From NCBI GenBank assembly GCA_023053685.1, contig JALIGW010000001.1, positions 48,713,859 through 48,777,858 on the forward strand: DNA of 64,000 nucleotides, written 5' to 3'. Under the pieces are notes generated by a model. It worked only from the letters and a program-made list of their open reading frames with translations. It did no database searches and was not told where the DNA came from. Positions 1-29,700 of this stretch are shown piece by piece. The position numbers were made by a program, and so were the translations under genes. How positions within the stretch are numbered: the stretch's first letter is position 1; each line of letters starts with the position of its first letter. This stretch comes from Diadophis punctatus similis. Its lineage: Eukaryota > Chordata > Lepidosauria > Squamata > Dipsadidae.

Positions 1-547
1 CTACATGGGTATTGCTTTATTACCTTCATTTTAAAATGCTTTGCAAGAGCATTTTATTATTTTATTTTAACCATCTTTCTAATTACACTCTTTTGTTTCT
101 CATTTGCAAACACATCCTCAAGATTGTTTTCTTCTCTTACACTTTCTCAGTCTGATTTTTCTACGCTGCTGATCTCTTCTTGGGCTCTTCATTTTGCTCT
201 CTACTGCAGACACAGGCAATCTTCCAATGACTGAGGCTACTCAATATGTGAGGAGGATAGAGTACTTCAAAATGGATGGGGCTATTTCACATATTTATTT
301 ATTCATTTGAATTTATTAGCTACTCAAATCCAATGGACATATGTTGGCAGGGCTGGGGTGTGTACATCTCAGTTGTTTTTCAATGGTGGTTTACTTCTAG
401 GGGGTTGCATTATATCTTTCATCTGCTTCCCCCCTCTAAAAAGAAGGAAAATATGCTTTCAGTTTTCACTAATTATTGTCAAAGAAAGCATACCCAAAAG
501 AAGACTCAGGGGCTATAGGCAGCCTTTGCCTGGTAGCAATAGCACTT

Positions 548-776
548 AAGACTTATATACTACTTTACAGTGCTTTACAGCCCTCTCTAAGTGGTTTACA
601 GAGTCAGTATATTGCCCGCAACAATCTGGGTCCTCATTTTTCCCACCCTCGGAAGGATGGAAGGCTGAGTCAACCTTGAGCCTTGTGATATTTGAACTGC
701 CAAATTGCAGTCAGCCGGCAGTCAGCAGAAGTAGCCTGCAGTACTGCACTCTAACCACTGCGCCACCATGGCCTGG
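548..776 (-). repeat. tRNA-derived SINE
   Basis: Minus-strand SINE. The tRNA-like head with its A box (GGTGGCGCAGTGG) lies near 760-776, and the body (CTCAGCCTTCCATCC, AATGAGGACCCAGATT) reads towards 548. Same family as 4203-4462, 12986-13230 and 59011-59245. Confidence 0.85.
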
Positions 777-1418
777 TAATGTTCCTTCTCCCCATTCATT
801 GCTTCTTCCCTCATTATTGTCTTTCTTTCTATGCTGTTATCTTTTTGAATTATGGGCCTCTTCAAGTAGGGCCTTTTGGCTTCGATTGCTTTGCTTCGCT
901 TCCAACACAAAATTTCCAGTCTGTAGTCACTATGCAAATAATATTGCTTTTTAGGCATCTTACTTATTTCATGGAATTTCAAAACATCCAGTGATGTCAT
1001 TCATTAATTTAAGTACGCTCTGATGTTGTTTACTGACCAAATGGAATTACTTTTGGAAAGTTCAGCACGGAACTAGCTGGTCAGTGCAATTCTTTGCTGT
1101 TAGTCCCTCAACTCTGTTGGTAAGGATCGACAGTCCTAAATTAAAACTCCTTGTATCCTTCCGTTTCCCTGAATAGATCTTTTGGAAGTTGCATTTGAAA
1201 AGCCCTAGATTCCTCGGTTTGGAAACAGGTTGTCCTTTTGAAACTCATGGTTTGTAGGAATCATTTGCCAATCTTAGTGGCATCTCTAGGGGATTTTATC
1301 AGCAAAGATCTGTCAATTTTCTCCTGGAAGAGCTGGAGAATAAAAACAACCTAATCAAAGACAGCAATTTTATAAGGGTGTCATGCTTTCCACTCCATTT
1401 ATCAATGCAACAATTTAA

Positions 1419-1500
1419 GTCTGGGATGTCCAACCTTGGCAACTTCAACTCTGGCTGGAGAATTCTGGGAGCTGAAGTCCACAAGTCTTAAAGTTGCCAC
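1419..1500. mobile_element. Degenerate short hAT MITE
   Basis: Inverted arms CCAACCTTGGCAACTT and AAGTTGCCA flank a GAATTCTGGGAG core. It is a diverged relative of the element at 3324-3425. Confidence 0.6.
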
Positions 1501-1540
1501 CCTTGATTTAAGTATTGAATACATTGTCAGATAGCAACTA

Positions 1541-1970
1541 CCGTATTTTTCAGAGTATAAGACGCACCTTAGTTTTGGGGGAGGAAAATAGGGAAAACAT
1601 CTGCCTACCAGGTATTCATCTGGCTAGCATCCTTAGTCTGGTCAGCTTCAGCACATTATTTTATCCCCTGGTTAGGGCTTAAAAAAATCTTATTCGGAGC
1701 GAGTAGCAATGAAAAAAAGCCTACAAAGACTTAGGGCTGGAAAAAACCTTCTTCGGAGAGAGTAGCAATGAAAAAAAGCCTGCAAAGACTTAGGGCTGGA
1801 AAAAACCTTCGGAGAGAGTAACAATGTAAGAGCCGGGAAGATCGTTAGCGCCTCGTTACGACTGGGGGAAAAAAGCTTCAAAAAAGCTATATTCAGAGTA
1901 TAAGATGCACCCAAATTTTCAGCCTCTTTTAGGGGGGGAAAAGGTGGGTCTTATACTCCAAAAAATACGA
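1541..1970. mobile_element. TA-flanked MITE with internal tandem repeat
   Basis: Terminal inverted repeats beginning CCGTATTTTTCAGAGTATAA (left) and TCGTATTTTTTGGAGTATAA (right, read inward) are flanked by TA on both sides. It contains about 2.6 copies of a 59-bp unit starting at 1672, 1731 and 1790. The TA duplication suggests Tc1/mariner mobilisation. Confidence 0.75.
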
Positions 1971-2050
1971 TAGTTCTGCTGAATGTTCATCAATCTGTAT
2001 CCAGATTCATTTGTTACCTAGAAGAAGTATTCTGAATCAGAGTTTCTTAC

Positions 2051-20209
<18,159 letters not shown>

Positions 20210-20632
20210 TCCCCGTTATATAAGGAGTTTCTGAAAGGAATCGTAGAATGACGCTTTATTACTTTTGTTTTACACAGACACGAAAGCAAAGTCTTAACGC
20301 GGCCTCTTTTCAGTTTCAAACAAGAGGTATCTGCGCTTGTGCAGAAACACACCCCCCACCCAGGTTTAGGCACCTGCGCAGTCGCGCTCCCGCCGCCGCT
20401 CCTGCTAGCACGCGGATTATTACCCTTTCCGGAAGATCGGCTATATACCACGAGTAGTAGGTGGGAAAGTTGTTACGCATGCGCAACTCAAAAAAAGACC
20501 GGTTGGTTTATAAAAACTAATGTCTCGGAATAAGGGCGTGGCATCATCTTGCCGTGAGATAGGAGAAGCCAATGGAAAAGAGGGGGCGTGGCTTCTTGCC
20601 GCCAGGGTAGCCAATAGCTGTAGAAAAATGTC

Positions 20633-20640
20633 TTTGGCGC
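20633..20640 (+). promoter_or_regulatory. E2F-type site TTTGGCGC
   Basis: A perfect match to the TTTSSCGC E2F consensus, 101 bp upstream of the DTL ATG. DTL is known to be cell-cycle regulated and E2F-responsive in mammals. Occupancy here is inferred. Confidence 0.65.
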
Positions 20641-20650
20641 GGACTTCGGG

Positions 20651-20659
20651 TTGGCGGGA
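20651..20659 (+). promoter_or_regulatory. E2F-like site TTGGCGGGA
   Basis: A near-consensus E2F half, 82 bp upstream of the DTL ATG and 10 bp from the first site. Confidence 0.5.
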
Positions 20660-20682
20660 GATCTTGTGGAGAAGCTATTCTT

Positions 20683-20690
20683 TTTCCCGC
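20683..20690 (+). promoter_or_regulatory. E2F-type site TTTCCCGC
   Basis: A perfect TTTSSCGC match 51 bp upstream of the DTL ATG, probably within or near the DTL 5' UTR. Confidence 0.6.
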
Positions 20691-20740
20691 TGGCTCAGGA
20701 CGCGGTGATAATAGAGCTTCCAGCTGCCGGCGTTGTTGTG

Positions 20741-20786
20741 ATGTTGTGTCGCTCGTTAGTCCGTCGCTGCCAGGATGGACCGCAGG
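20741..20786 (+). CDS. DTL: DTL coding exon 1
   Basis: Encodes MLCRSLVRRCQDGPQ plus one base, aligning with the human N-terminus (ML..SVLR). Donor GTAAGT. It lies inside the CpG-rich promoter region. Confidence 0.9.
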
Positions 20787-23700
20787 GTAAGTGTTGGGAA
20801 GCCCCTCGTTCCTGAAAAGAGCCAGTTTGGTATTAACGGTTTATAAACCAGGAGACACTGAATTCCAAGCCTCCCTTAGGCTGGAAACCAGCTGGATAAA
20901 TTGGGCTCGGTCGCTCTCTCAGCCCAACCCACCTCATAGGATTGTTGTGGAGAAAATACGAAGGAATATCAGGGTATGCTCTCTGCCTTGAGTTATAAGA
21001 AGACCGGGCACAAAAAATAACAACCGTAATCGCTCCTCCATTGGTCTTTTAAGACCAGCTCTCTTTTAACTCTCATGCTTCCTCGAGGGAGTGAGGAAGG
21101 CATGCCTGCTCTTCTCTGTTCTCTTTTCCCCTTGTGGTCATTCTGGCATAAACAAAGTCCTTTATCCATTAATCCTTAATTTGTCCATTAAATTTGTATA
21201 GCTGCCCCTTTCACCAAAAATGACAGGACAACACAGCTAAATGGTTCAGCTCACATGCCCCAACCTGCCCCATTGAAATGAAGATAAATAGTAGGCAGAC
21301 TTATGTTGATGTCTCAATCCAGATACTGTATATTGTAGATCTTATAAAGCACTTAAAAATACAATACTTAGAGGGGTGGGGGAGGTGGATCAGAGAAACA
21401 TGCTATTCAGCAAACCCATGTTTGACTGAATCGTGGGCGAGATAACTTGGCCTGGAATAACAGTTGGAAGGGACATTGGAAGTCTTCTAGTCCTGCTTAG
21501 TCCCTGCTTTGGCAGGAAACACTACATCACTTCAGACAAATGGTTATCCAACATCATCTTAAAAACTTCCAGTGTTGGAGCATTCACAACTTCTGGAGGC
21601 AAGCTGTTCCACAGATTAATTGTTCTAACTGTCAGGAAATTTCTCCTTAGTTCTAAGTTGCTTCTCTTCTTGTTTAGTTTCCACCCATTGCTTCTTGTTC
21701 TACCCTCAGGTGCTTTGGAGAATAGTTTGACTCCCTCTTCTTTGTGGCAACCCCTGAGATATTGGAACACTGCTATCATGTCTCCCCTAGTCCTTCTTTT
21801 CATTAAACTAGACATACCCAGTTCCTGCAACCATTCTTCATATGTTTTAGCCTCCAGTCCCCTAATCATCTTTGTTGCTCTTCTCTGCACTCTTTCTAGA
21901 GTCTCAACATCCTTTTTGCATCGTGGCGGCCAAAACTGAATGCAGTATTCCAAGTGCGGCCTTACCAAGGCATTATAAAGTGGTATTAACACTTCACGTG
22001 ATCTTGATTCTATTCCTCTGTTTATGAAGCTTAGAACTGTGTTGGCTTTTTTGTCAGCTGCTGCACTCTGCTGGCTCATATTTAAATGGTTGTCCACTAG
22101 GACTCCAAGATCCCTCCCACAGTTACTACTATTGAGCGAGGTACCACATATACTGTACCTGAGCATTTTGTTTTTCTTGCCTAAATGTAGAACCTTACTT
22201 TTTTCACCATTGAATTTAATTTTGTTAGATAGCGCCCAATTTTCAAGTCTGTCAAGATCCTTCTGTATCTTAAGCCTATCTTCTGGAGTGTTGGCTATTC
22301 CTGCCAGCTTGGTGTCATCTGCAAATTTGATGAGTTCCCCATCTATCCCCTCATCCAAATCATTGATGAAGATGCTGAAGAGTACTGGGCCTAAAACAGC
22401 CTTGGAGTACTCCATTGCGTACCTCCCTCCATGTAGATGCAGTTCCATTGAGGACTACATGTTGAATGCAGTTGGTTAGCCAGTTACGAATCCATCTGGT
22501 GGTGATGTTGTCTAACCCATATTTTTCTACTTTATCAAGTAGTAGGTTATGGTCTACTTTGTCAAATGCCTTACTGAAGTCCAAGTAAATTGTATCGACA
22601 GCATTCCTCTGGTCCACTAATTTTGTCACTTTGTGAAAGAATGCAATAAGATTAGTCTGGCATGATCTGTTTTTGACAAACCCATGGTTACTGATGCTAC
22701 ATTTCAGAGGTGGGTTCCTGCTGATACGCTCTTACCTGTTGGTCGCCGCAGAGCCGAAGAAGCCAGTGGCGTTCGCGGCACGGGGCTTCCCCCGCCCGCC
22801 TGGACGCCGCCATTTGTGTTCTTTTGCCCTCTGCGCATGCGCAGAGCGTTCTGCTTGCGCAGAGGGCAAAAGAACGCAAATGGTGGCGTCCAGGCGGGCT
22901 GGGGAAAGCGGGCGGGGGAAGCCCCGTGCCGCGAATGCCACCGGCTTCTTCGGCTCTGCGGCGACCAACAGGTAAGAGCGTACCGGCAGGAACCCACCTC
23001 TGCTACATTTCCATAGGACATGATCAGTGGAGATTGAGGATGAGGGAACTAGGTAGCCAATATACTTTAAAGGCACAGCTTGTTTAGGAGATATTGAGGG
23101 AGAATATAATGACAAGCAGTGTTTAATGGTGATACATGAAGAAATCTTATAAACCTGCTTGCAGAATTCTTGTCAGCTTTTCACATATCACTTAAAAAAT
23201 GCCCTTTGGAATATACTTCAAGGCATCTGGCAGGCCCTATCGTCCCAACCTTCCTAAAAGATGTAAATACCTGGCTATTCCTGCAAGTCTTGGGGTTATA
23301 TGAAGTTGAAGTTCAGGAAAGCTCTACATTTATTTCTACATATGGTGTTTGGGGAAGTTCTTTGTTGGTGTTTATGCTTATTACTGTTTCATTGTTTTAT
23401 TACTGTCAGTAAAAAAATTAAAAATAAAATAAACTTCTCTGTCTTATAAACTTTCTTTTTTGGTAGGTTTGGCACCAAGATTTTCCTTACACCATCTATT
23501 AGGGCAGTATCAGTGTATTAAGGAAGATGACCATCCTTCCTATGGAGAAATGGGAATTCCAGTTCCTCCTTTTGGTTGTAGCTTTTCAACAGGTAAAGTG
23601 GTGCCTCATCTGTAAGGTTTGTCATTATGTTGGTTTAAAGGTAGATGTGGTGATTTCTAATTTTATTTTTCTTTTGTACTATAATACAAAGCCATCATGG

Positions 23701-26700
23701 TCAATGGAAAAGTAAAAAATCTGATTTGTAGTCCAAACAAACTGGCATATACTGAACTGTGAAAGATTTCCTAGCCATAAGGATGTAACAACATGCTGGA
23801 CAACTTTTGGTAACATTCAGATCATTTGGGCCTAATCAAGGTGAAGGCTAGTCACTTTCATGCATTAGGGAGTTTAGGATGAGTAGTAAATTATGTAAAG
23901 TCAATTACTTTTTGAGTATACTTTTCCTTGCAGTACAGAAGTGGTTTGCCATTACATTTTTCTGGGATGCTTTTTATTTTTCAGCTAGGCTACAGCCATC
24001 CACATATAAGTATTTCTATGACAAAATGAAGAAAATATACACTATCCACCATCAAATTTGCTTTTTCTCGGTAGCCATTTTCCAAATTCAGCAAAGGTAG
24101 GAAAGTAAGTAATCTTGGAAAAGTAAAGCAATTAATGCCTAAAGAAACTGACTATCCATTCCTCTTTTGAAAGCAGCTATCAAAAGGATATAGAGAACTT
24201 GTTTATGTTCGTTAGGTGAATTCCCCTTGCCTAATTACAGTATATGCTAGTCTTTGGAAGTAGCTTGTTTGTTATTAAGTTAATCTTTCAAAGTAGGTGA
24301 TGTTTGTTTATTCTTAGGATAATAATATGGGAAAAGTTGATATTTACAAGAATGCCTTTATATTTTGTGTTTTGTATGATTAACACTTAGAATATATGAC
24401 AATAATTTTCTGATGCAGAAAAGTTGTGTACTATTAAAAAGCATACAAAATGTTTCAAAATGCAAATATTACTACATTATTTTTCAGCTCCAGATGTGCA
24501 ACATATTCTTGGTGTTGCCAATGAAGAGGGATTGGTTAGGCTGTATGATACCCACACACAATTGAGCAGCAAGGAAATTGTTAAAGGTAAAAAGAAAGCC
24601 TTGTATTTGGACCACATAAATTGGATTATTTGATAAAAGCAGTAGCCTGTAAAGGTTTTTTTAATACTGTATTTACATTGTGGTATTGTTCTTTGTAAAT
24701 TTGATGAAGGTAATAGTCTTCATTTTTCATATGTGGATGTTTTATTACAAAGAATTTGGTTTATTTAGATCTAATATATTTTACTTTCACTTCAGAATGG
24801 CAAGCTCATTTAAATGCTGTGTTTGATCTTGCATGGATGCCCTATGAACACAAAATTGTGAGTACTGTAAATCATCACTGTTTGTTTTATTTGCTATGGA
24901 TACCACTCAATCTTGGGTTATGCTATTCCCTCTAATTATTTCTGTTACTTGCAATTCATTATTATGCTTTTTCTGGCTGTTAATATTCTAGCAAGATCAT
25001 TAGTGGGCTTAGTAATATAGTACAGCTTAGAAGATAAATGATATGACTAGAGTCTAGGCCATGCATCATAAAATACAGAAGGGTTTAGTTTTAGCTCAGG
25101 ACAAATTTCCTATTGAAATATCTATGTTCTCTGGGCTCCAGTGGAACAAAACACAAAATACCTTGTGTTTTCTTAGTTCAACATAGCAAATCATGATAGG
25201 AAACCACTGGGAACTTGAAACTAGCTGCTGGTTTGCTTACTTTTTATGGAGGTTCATAAAAGCAGGTAAATGGATGTTACATGCTGAAAAAAGTTAAGAT
25301 AATTTTTTAAAAAAACTTTGAAATTTGAAGTTGCTGCCAAGGTATCCATGCACCACTGCCTCTCTGGCTTGGTACAATATTACAGTATGTGAATTTAAAC
25401 TAGATGTTTGTTGTTTTTGCTGCAAAAGGCAGAACTAAAACTAGCAGTTCATTCAGTATAGCAGTGAATTAGACTTCATTGAGAGTTTATCAGTTTTCTT
25501 TCACTTTAGCGAGCAAAGCAGTGGCTATGAACTGCCTTATAATCTGCAGTGTTGCAGTTGGACCTTGCATTCTAGATCCTGTTCTAAAAATGGGATTCAA
25601 CAATATAATCCTCCTTCTGAATTTGATTCTTTAATGTATTTGTGTCTGGCACATCTGTTGTTAGGAAGCATTATAATCTACAGGTAGTCCTTGACTTAAC
25701 AACAGTTCATTTGGTGACGTTCAAACTTACATAGCACTGAAAAAAGTGGCTTATGACTGTTTTTCACACTTACAACTGTTGTAGCATCCCCATGGTAATG
25801 TGATCAAAATTTAGGTGCTTGGAAACTGACTCATTTATGATGGTTGCTGTATCCCAGGGTCATATGGTCACCTTTTGCAAACTTCTGACAAAGCAAAGTC
25901 AATGGGGAAGCCACATTCACTTAACAACTGTGATGTTAACTTAAGAACTGCTGTGATTCACTTAACTGTGGCAAGAAAGGTGGGGCAAAACTTACTTAAC
26001 ATCTGTCTCATTTAGCAATAGAAGTTTTGGGTTCAATTGTCGTAAATTGAGGACCACCTGTACATCTCTTACATGTCTTATACTTAGTACATGTACATGT
26101 CTTATACTGAGATGTCTTTAACCATGTATGTACCTGATATCTTCCAAAACAGGAATTGTATGTACTTTATGCAAAGACTAAGTTCCCCTGAACTCGCTGG
26201 AGTTTATTTTTGAAAAAATATACATAATATTGAATTAACACTTCATTTCATATATCTGTTGAAAAAATGCTTTTGTTTCATAAATGTATGTTAAAGGTAC
26301 CAATTTTTTTTGCTTCCAGTGGTAAACTGTTGCATTTGTTTTCTCTAAGGTTACTGCTTCAGGGGATCAAACTGCAAAAGTGTGGGATATAAAGACTGGT
26401 GAAATCTTGGGAGTGTGCAAAGGACATCAGTGCAGTCTCAAATCAGTTGCTTTTTCTAAATTTGAAAAAGGTAAATAATATTCTGTTCTTCAATGAATTT
26501 TTTTGGGGGGGGAATTACTGTAGAAACTATGGAGCACAGGAATTTGGGACTTCTTATGTGCAAAATAATACCATTACAGTGCCATGGTTACGCCAGTGTT
26601 CATAGATCATAAATTGTGAAAAAGCTATGCTGCTATCATATGTTCTTAGATGAACTAGCAAGGATAATTAAGGTAGAAATCCCAGTCTAATACTCCATCT

Positions 26701-29700
26701 TTACGTTTACAAAAGCAATCATTTCTCAAGGATAATTTTTTGAAAAGCTCAAGATAGAATTGAAAAACCCCTCAAAAACTGCAAAGTTTAGACTACTTTG
26801 AAGTTTACAACAGAACATCTGCTTTTATAAATATAAAATATGTTTAGTGCTTGAAATAGTATTTCAAAAAAGAGACAAAGTTAGAACATGGTTTCTCTAC
26901 TTTTTTCAACTATGGTAAACAAAACTATTAAGAAAAAAAGGCAATTTTTTTAAAAAAAAAATTTAAGAGCCATGGTGGTGCAGTGGTTAGAATGTAGTAT
27001 TGCAGGCTGACTCTGCTCATTGCCAGAGGCTCGATCCTCACTGGCTCAAGGTTACTCAGCCTTCCATCCTTCTGAGGTCGGTAAAATGAGGACATAGTTG
27101 CCAGGGGATGCAAGAAGGCAAGGGCTGAATAGATAGACTATGAGTGGAGTGTGAGTGCCTTCCACGAAGTAAGGCTAAGGTGGCAAATGGGCTCTGGCTC
27201 GTAAGCATACGAAGGCTGATTTAATTTCTATGATCTACTATTAGTCCAAGGAATGCATTTGAGGAATTACTGAATTCGGTCTAATCAACATGATCTGGTT
27301 TTTTTGTGGGTTTTTTGGTGAAGTACTCTTAATTTTGTATTTTATAGCTGTGTTCTGTACTGGAGGAAGGGATGGAAATATCATGATCTGGGACACTCGA
27401 TGCAGTAAAAAAGGTATGAGATGTCTCTGTTTATTCTCTTGAATCATTGCAATGGTATTATGAGATGGCAGTGACCACTAGATTATCCCCTGAGTTTTGT
27501 GGATATGAAGTTGGATTTCCTTGTCTTAATTTAATTTAATTTAATAGATTTGTATGCCGCCCAACTCCCGAGGGACTCTGGGCGGCTCACAACATGTCAA
27601 ATCTATTACAATAAAAACATATAACAATTAAAAAGATATAAAAGTTAAAAAAATCTCCAACATTCATAACTAAGGGGGGGAGACCCAAGTATAATCTGCT
27701 CGGTCTCACTTACACCCCGCCTGCCGGAAGAGCCAAGTTTTTATTGCTTTACGGAAGGCCAGCAGGGTGGGGACAGCCCTGATCTCCGGAGGGAGTTGGT
27801 TCCACAGGGAGGGAGCTCCCACAGAGAAGGCTCTCCCCCTCGGCCCCGCCAACCGGCATTGTTTGGTCAATGGGACCTGGAGGAGACCAACTCTGTGGGA
27901 CCTAACCGGTCGTAGGGAGGTATGCGGCAGGATGCGGTCCCGAAGGTAACCTGGCCCTGAGCCATGTAGGGCTTTAAAGGTCAAAACCAACACCTTAAAT
28001 TGGATCCGGAGACTAATGGGCAGCCAATGCAGCTGGCGGAGGATAGGTGTTACGTGGGTGTACCTAGGCACACCCACCACAGCTCGCGCAGCTGCATTTT
28101 GCACCAGTTGCAGTATCCGGATACTCTTCAAGGGTAGCTCCATGTAGAGCGCGTTGCAGTAATCCAGCCGGGAGATGATAAGGGCGTGGGTGACTGTGAG
28201 TAGAGCCTCCCTCTCCAAGAAGGGTCGCAATTGGTGCACTAGGCGAACCTGTGCAAAGGTCCCCCTAGCCACAGCTGAAAGATGTTGCTCCAATTTTAGC
28301 TGTGGATCTAGGAGGACACCCAAATTGCGGACCCGTTCTGAGGGAGTTAATTTCTCTCCCCCAAGAACCAAGGAGGGGCAATTGACAGAATCCTTGGGAG
28401 GCAATATCCATAGCCACTCGGTCTTGTCAGGGTTGAACTTTAGCCGGTTCCTCCCCATCCAGACCCTAACATCGTCCAGGCAGCGGCACATTACGTCGAC
28501 GGCTTCCCTGAATTGAGACGGGGTGGAGATGTACAACTGGGTATCATCAGCATACTGCTGATACCTCACCCGTGTCGTCGGATGATCTCACCCAGTGGTT
28601 TCATGTAGATGTTAAACAGGATGGGCAAGAGGACCGAGCCCTGCGGCACCCCACAAAGTAGGGGCCTAGGGCTCGACATCTGCCCCCCTGTTAACACCGA
28701 CTGCGTCCTATCAGAGAGGTAGGAGGAGAACCACTGTGGAACAGTGCCGCCCACTCCCACCTCGCCGAGACAACGCAGAAGGATACCATGGTCAATGGTA
28801 TCGAATGGTATCTTCATTCCAGTGCTTTCCATTACATAATACATATTAATACTAGGTAAGATATTCAGTTATCATAAAGTTGGATGATTTTACAGTATGA
28901 TTGTGGGTCATTTACCATATATGAACAAGCCAGAAGCGAAGGCCTTTTAAAAATGTTTCCTGAACCTGTTTTACAGATGGATTTTACAGACAAGTTAAAC
29001 AAATAAGTGGTGCCCACAACATCATAGATAAAACACCATCCAAACTGAGGAAGAAAAAACAGAATGTGAAAGGACTTGCACCCTCAGTGGTAAGAATCTG
29101 GAATTTTAAGACCCTATTTTGTCATGTTCTGTCTTGGCAGCTGTACTAGCTTAAAATTATTAGGGAGATGGTAGCAATTTGCCAAGCTTCTTCTCCGATA
29201 ACATTGTATTGCTAACTAAGGCATACAAAACCGTTGCCAGACCAATCCTCGAATACAGCTCATCTGCCTGGAATCCACACTGTATATCGGACATTAATAC
29301 AATTGAGCTGGTCCAGAGGTATTTCATGAGAAGAATACTCCACCCCTCTGCTCACAGTAGAATACCTTATGTCACTAGGCTTGAAATTTTGGCTTGGACA
29401 ATTTTGAACTACGTCGCCTATGATCTGACCTTAGCATAGTACACAAAATTGTCTGCTACAATGTTCTACCTATCAACGACTACTTCAGCTTCAACCGCAA
29501 TAATACACAGGCAAACAATAGATATAAACTCAAGGTAAACCGCTCCAAACTAGATTGCAGAAAATACGACTTCAGCAATAAAGTGGTCAATGCCTGGAAT
29601 GCTCTACCCGACTCCGTTGTTACATCCTCAAACCCTCACAGCTTCAACCTTAAACTGTCTACCGTGGACCTCACACCATTCCTAAGAGGTCTGTAAAGGG

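Larger units (their letters stand above)
1..2050 (-). other. INTS7 intron 11 (partial)
   Basis: Intronic sequence between INTS7 exon 11 and an exon beyond the left edge. It holds a SINE, a degenerate hAT MITE and a TA-flanked MITE, each listed separately. Otherwise I see no recognisable gene. Confidence 0.85.
20210..20740. promoter_or_regulatory. INTS7-DTL bidirectional promoter
   Basis: The two divergent start codons are 531 bp apart, a typical bidirectional promoter arrangement. The region is GC-rich and has no clear TATA box in either direction. Visible motifs are an ETS-type CCGGAAG (20429-20435), an NRF1-type ACGCATGCGCA (20475-20485), GC/CACCC-like GGGCGTGGC boxes (20533-20541 and 20584-20592), CCAAT boxes (20569-20573 and 20611-20615), and three E2F-like sites close to DTL. 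Transcription starts cannot be placed from sequence alone. Confidence 0.85.

Noticed and set aside
22673..23115. Several overlapping 60-127 codon frames on both strands
   Set aside because: Shadows of the GC-rich palindromic hAT MITE, which lacks stops because of its composition. The same applies at 48931-49331 and 57470-57945.
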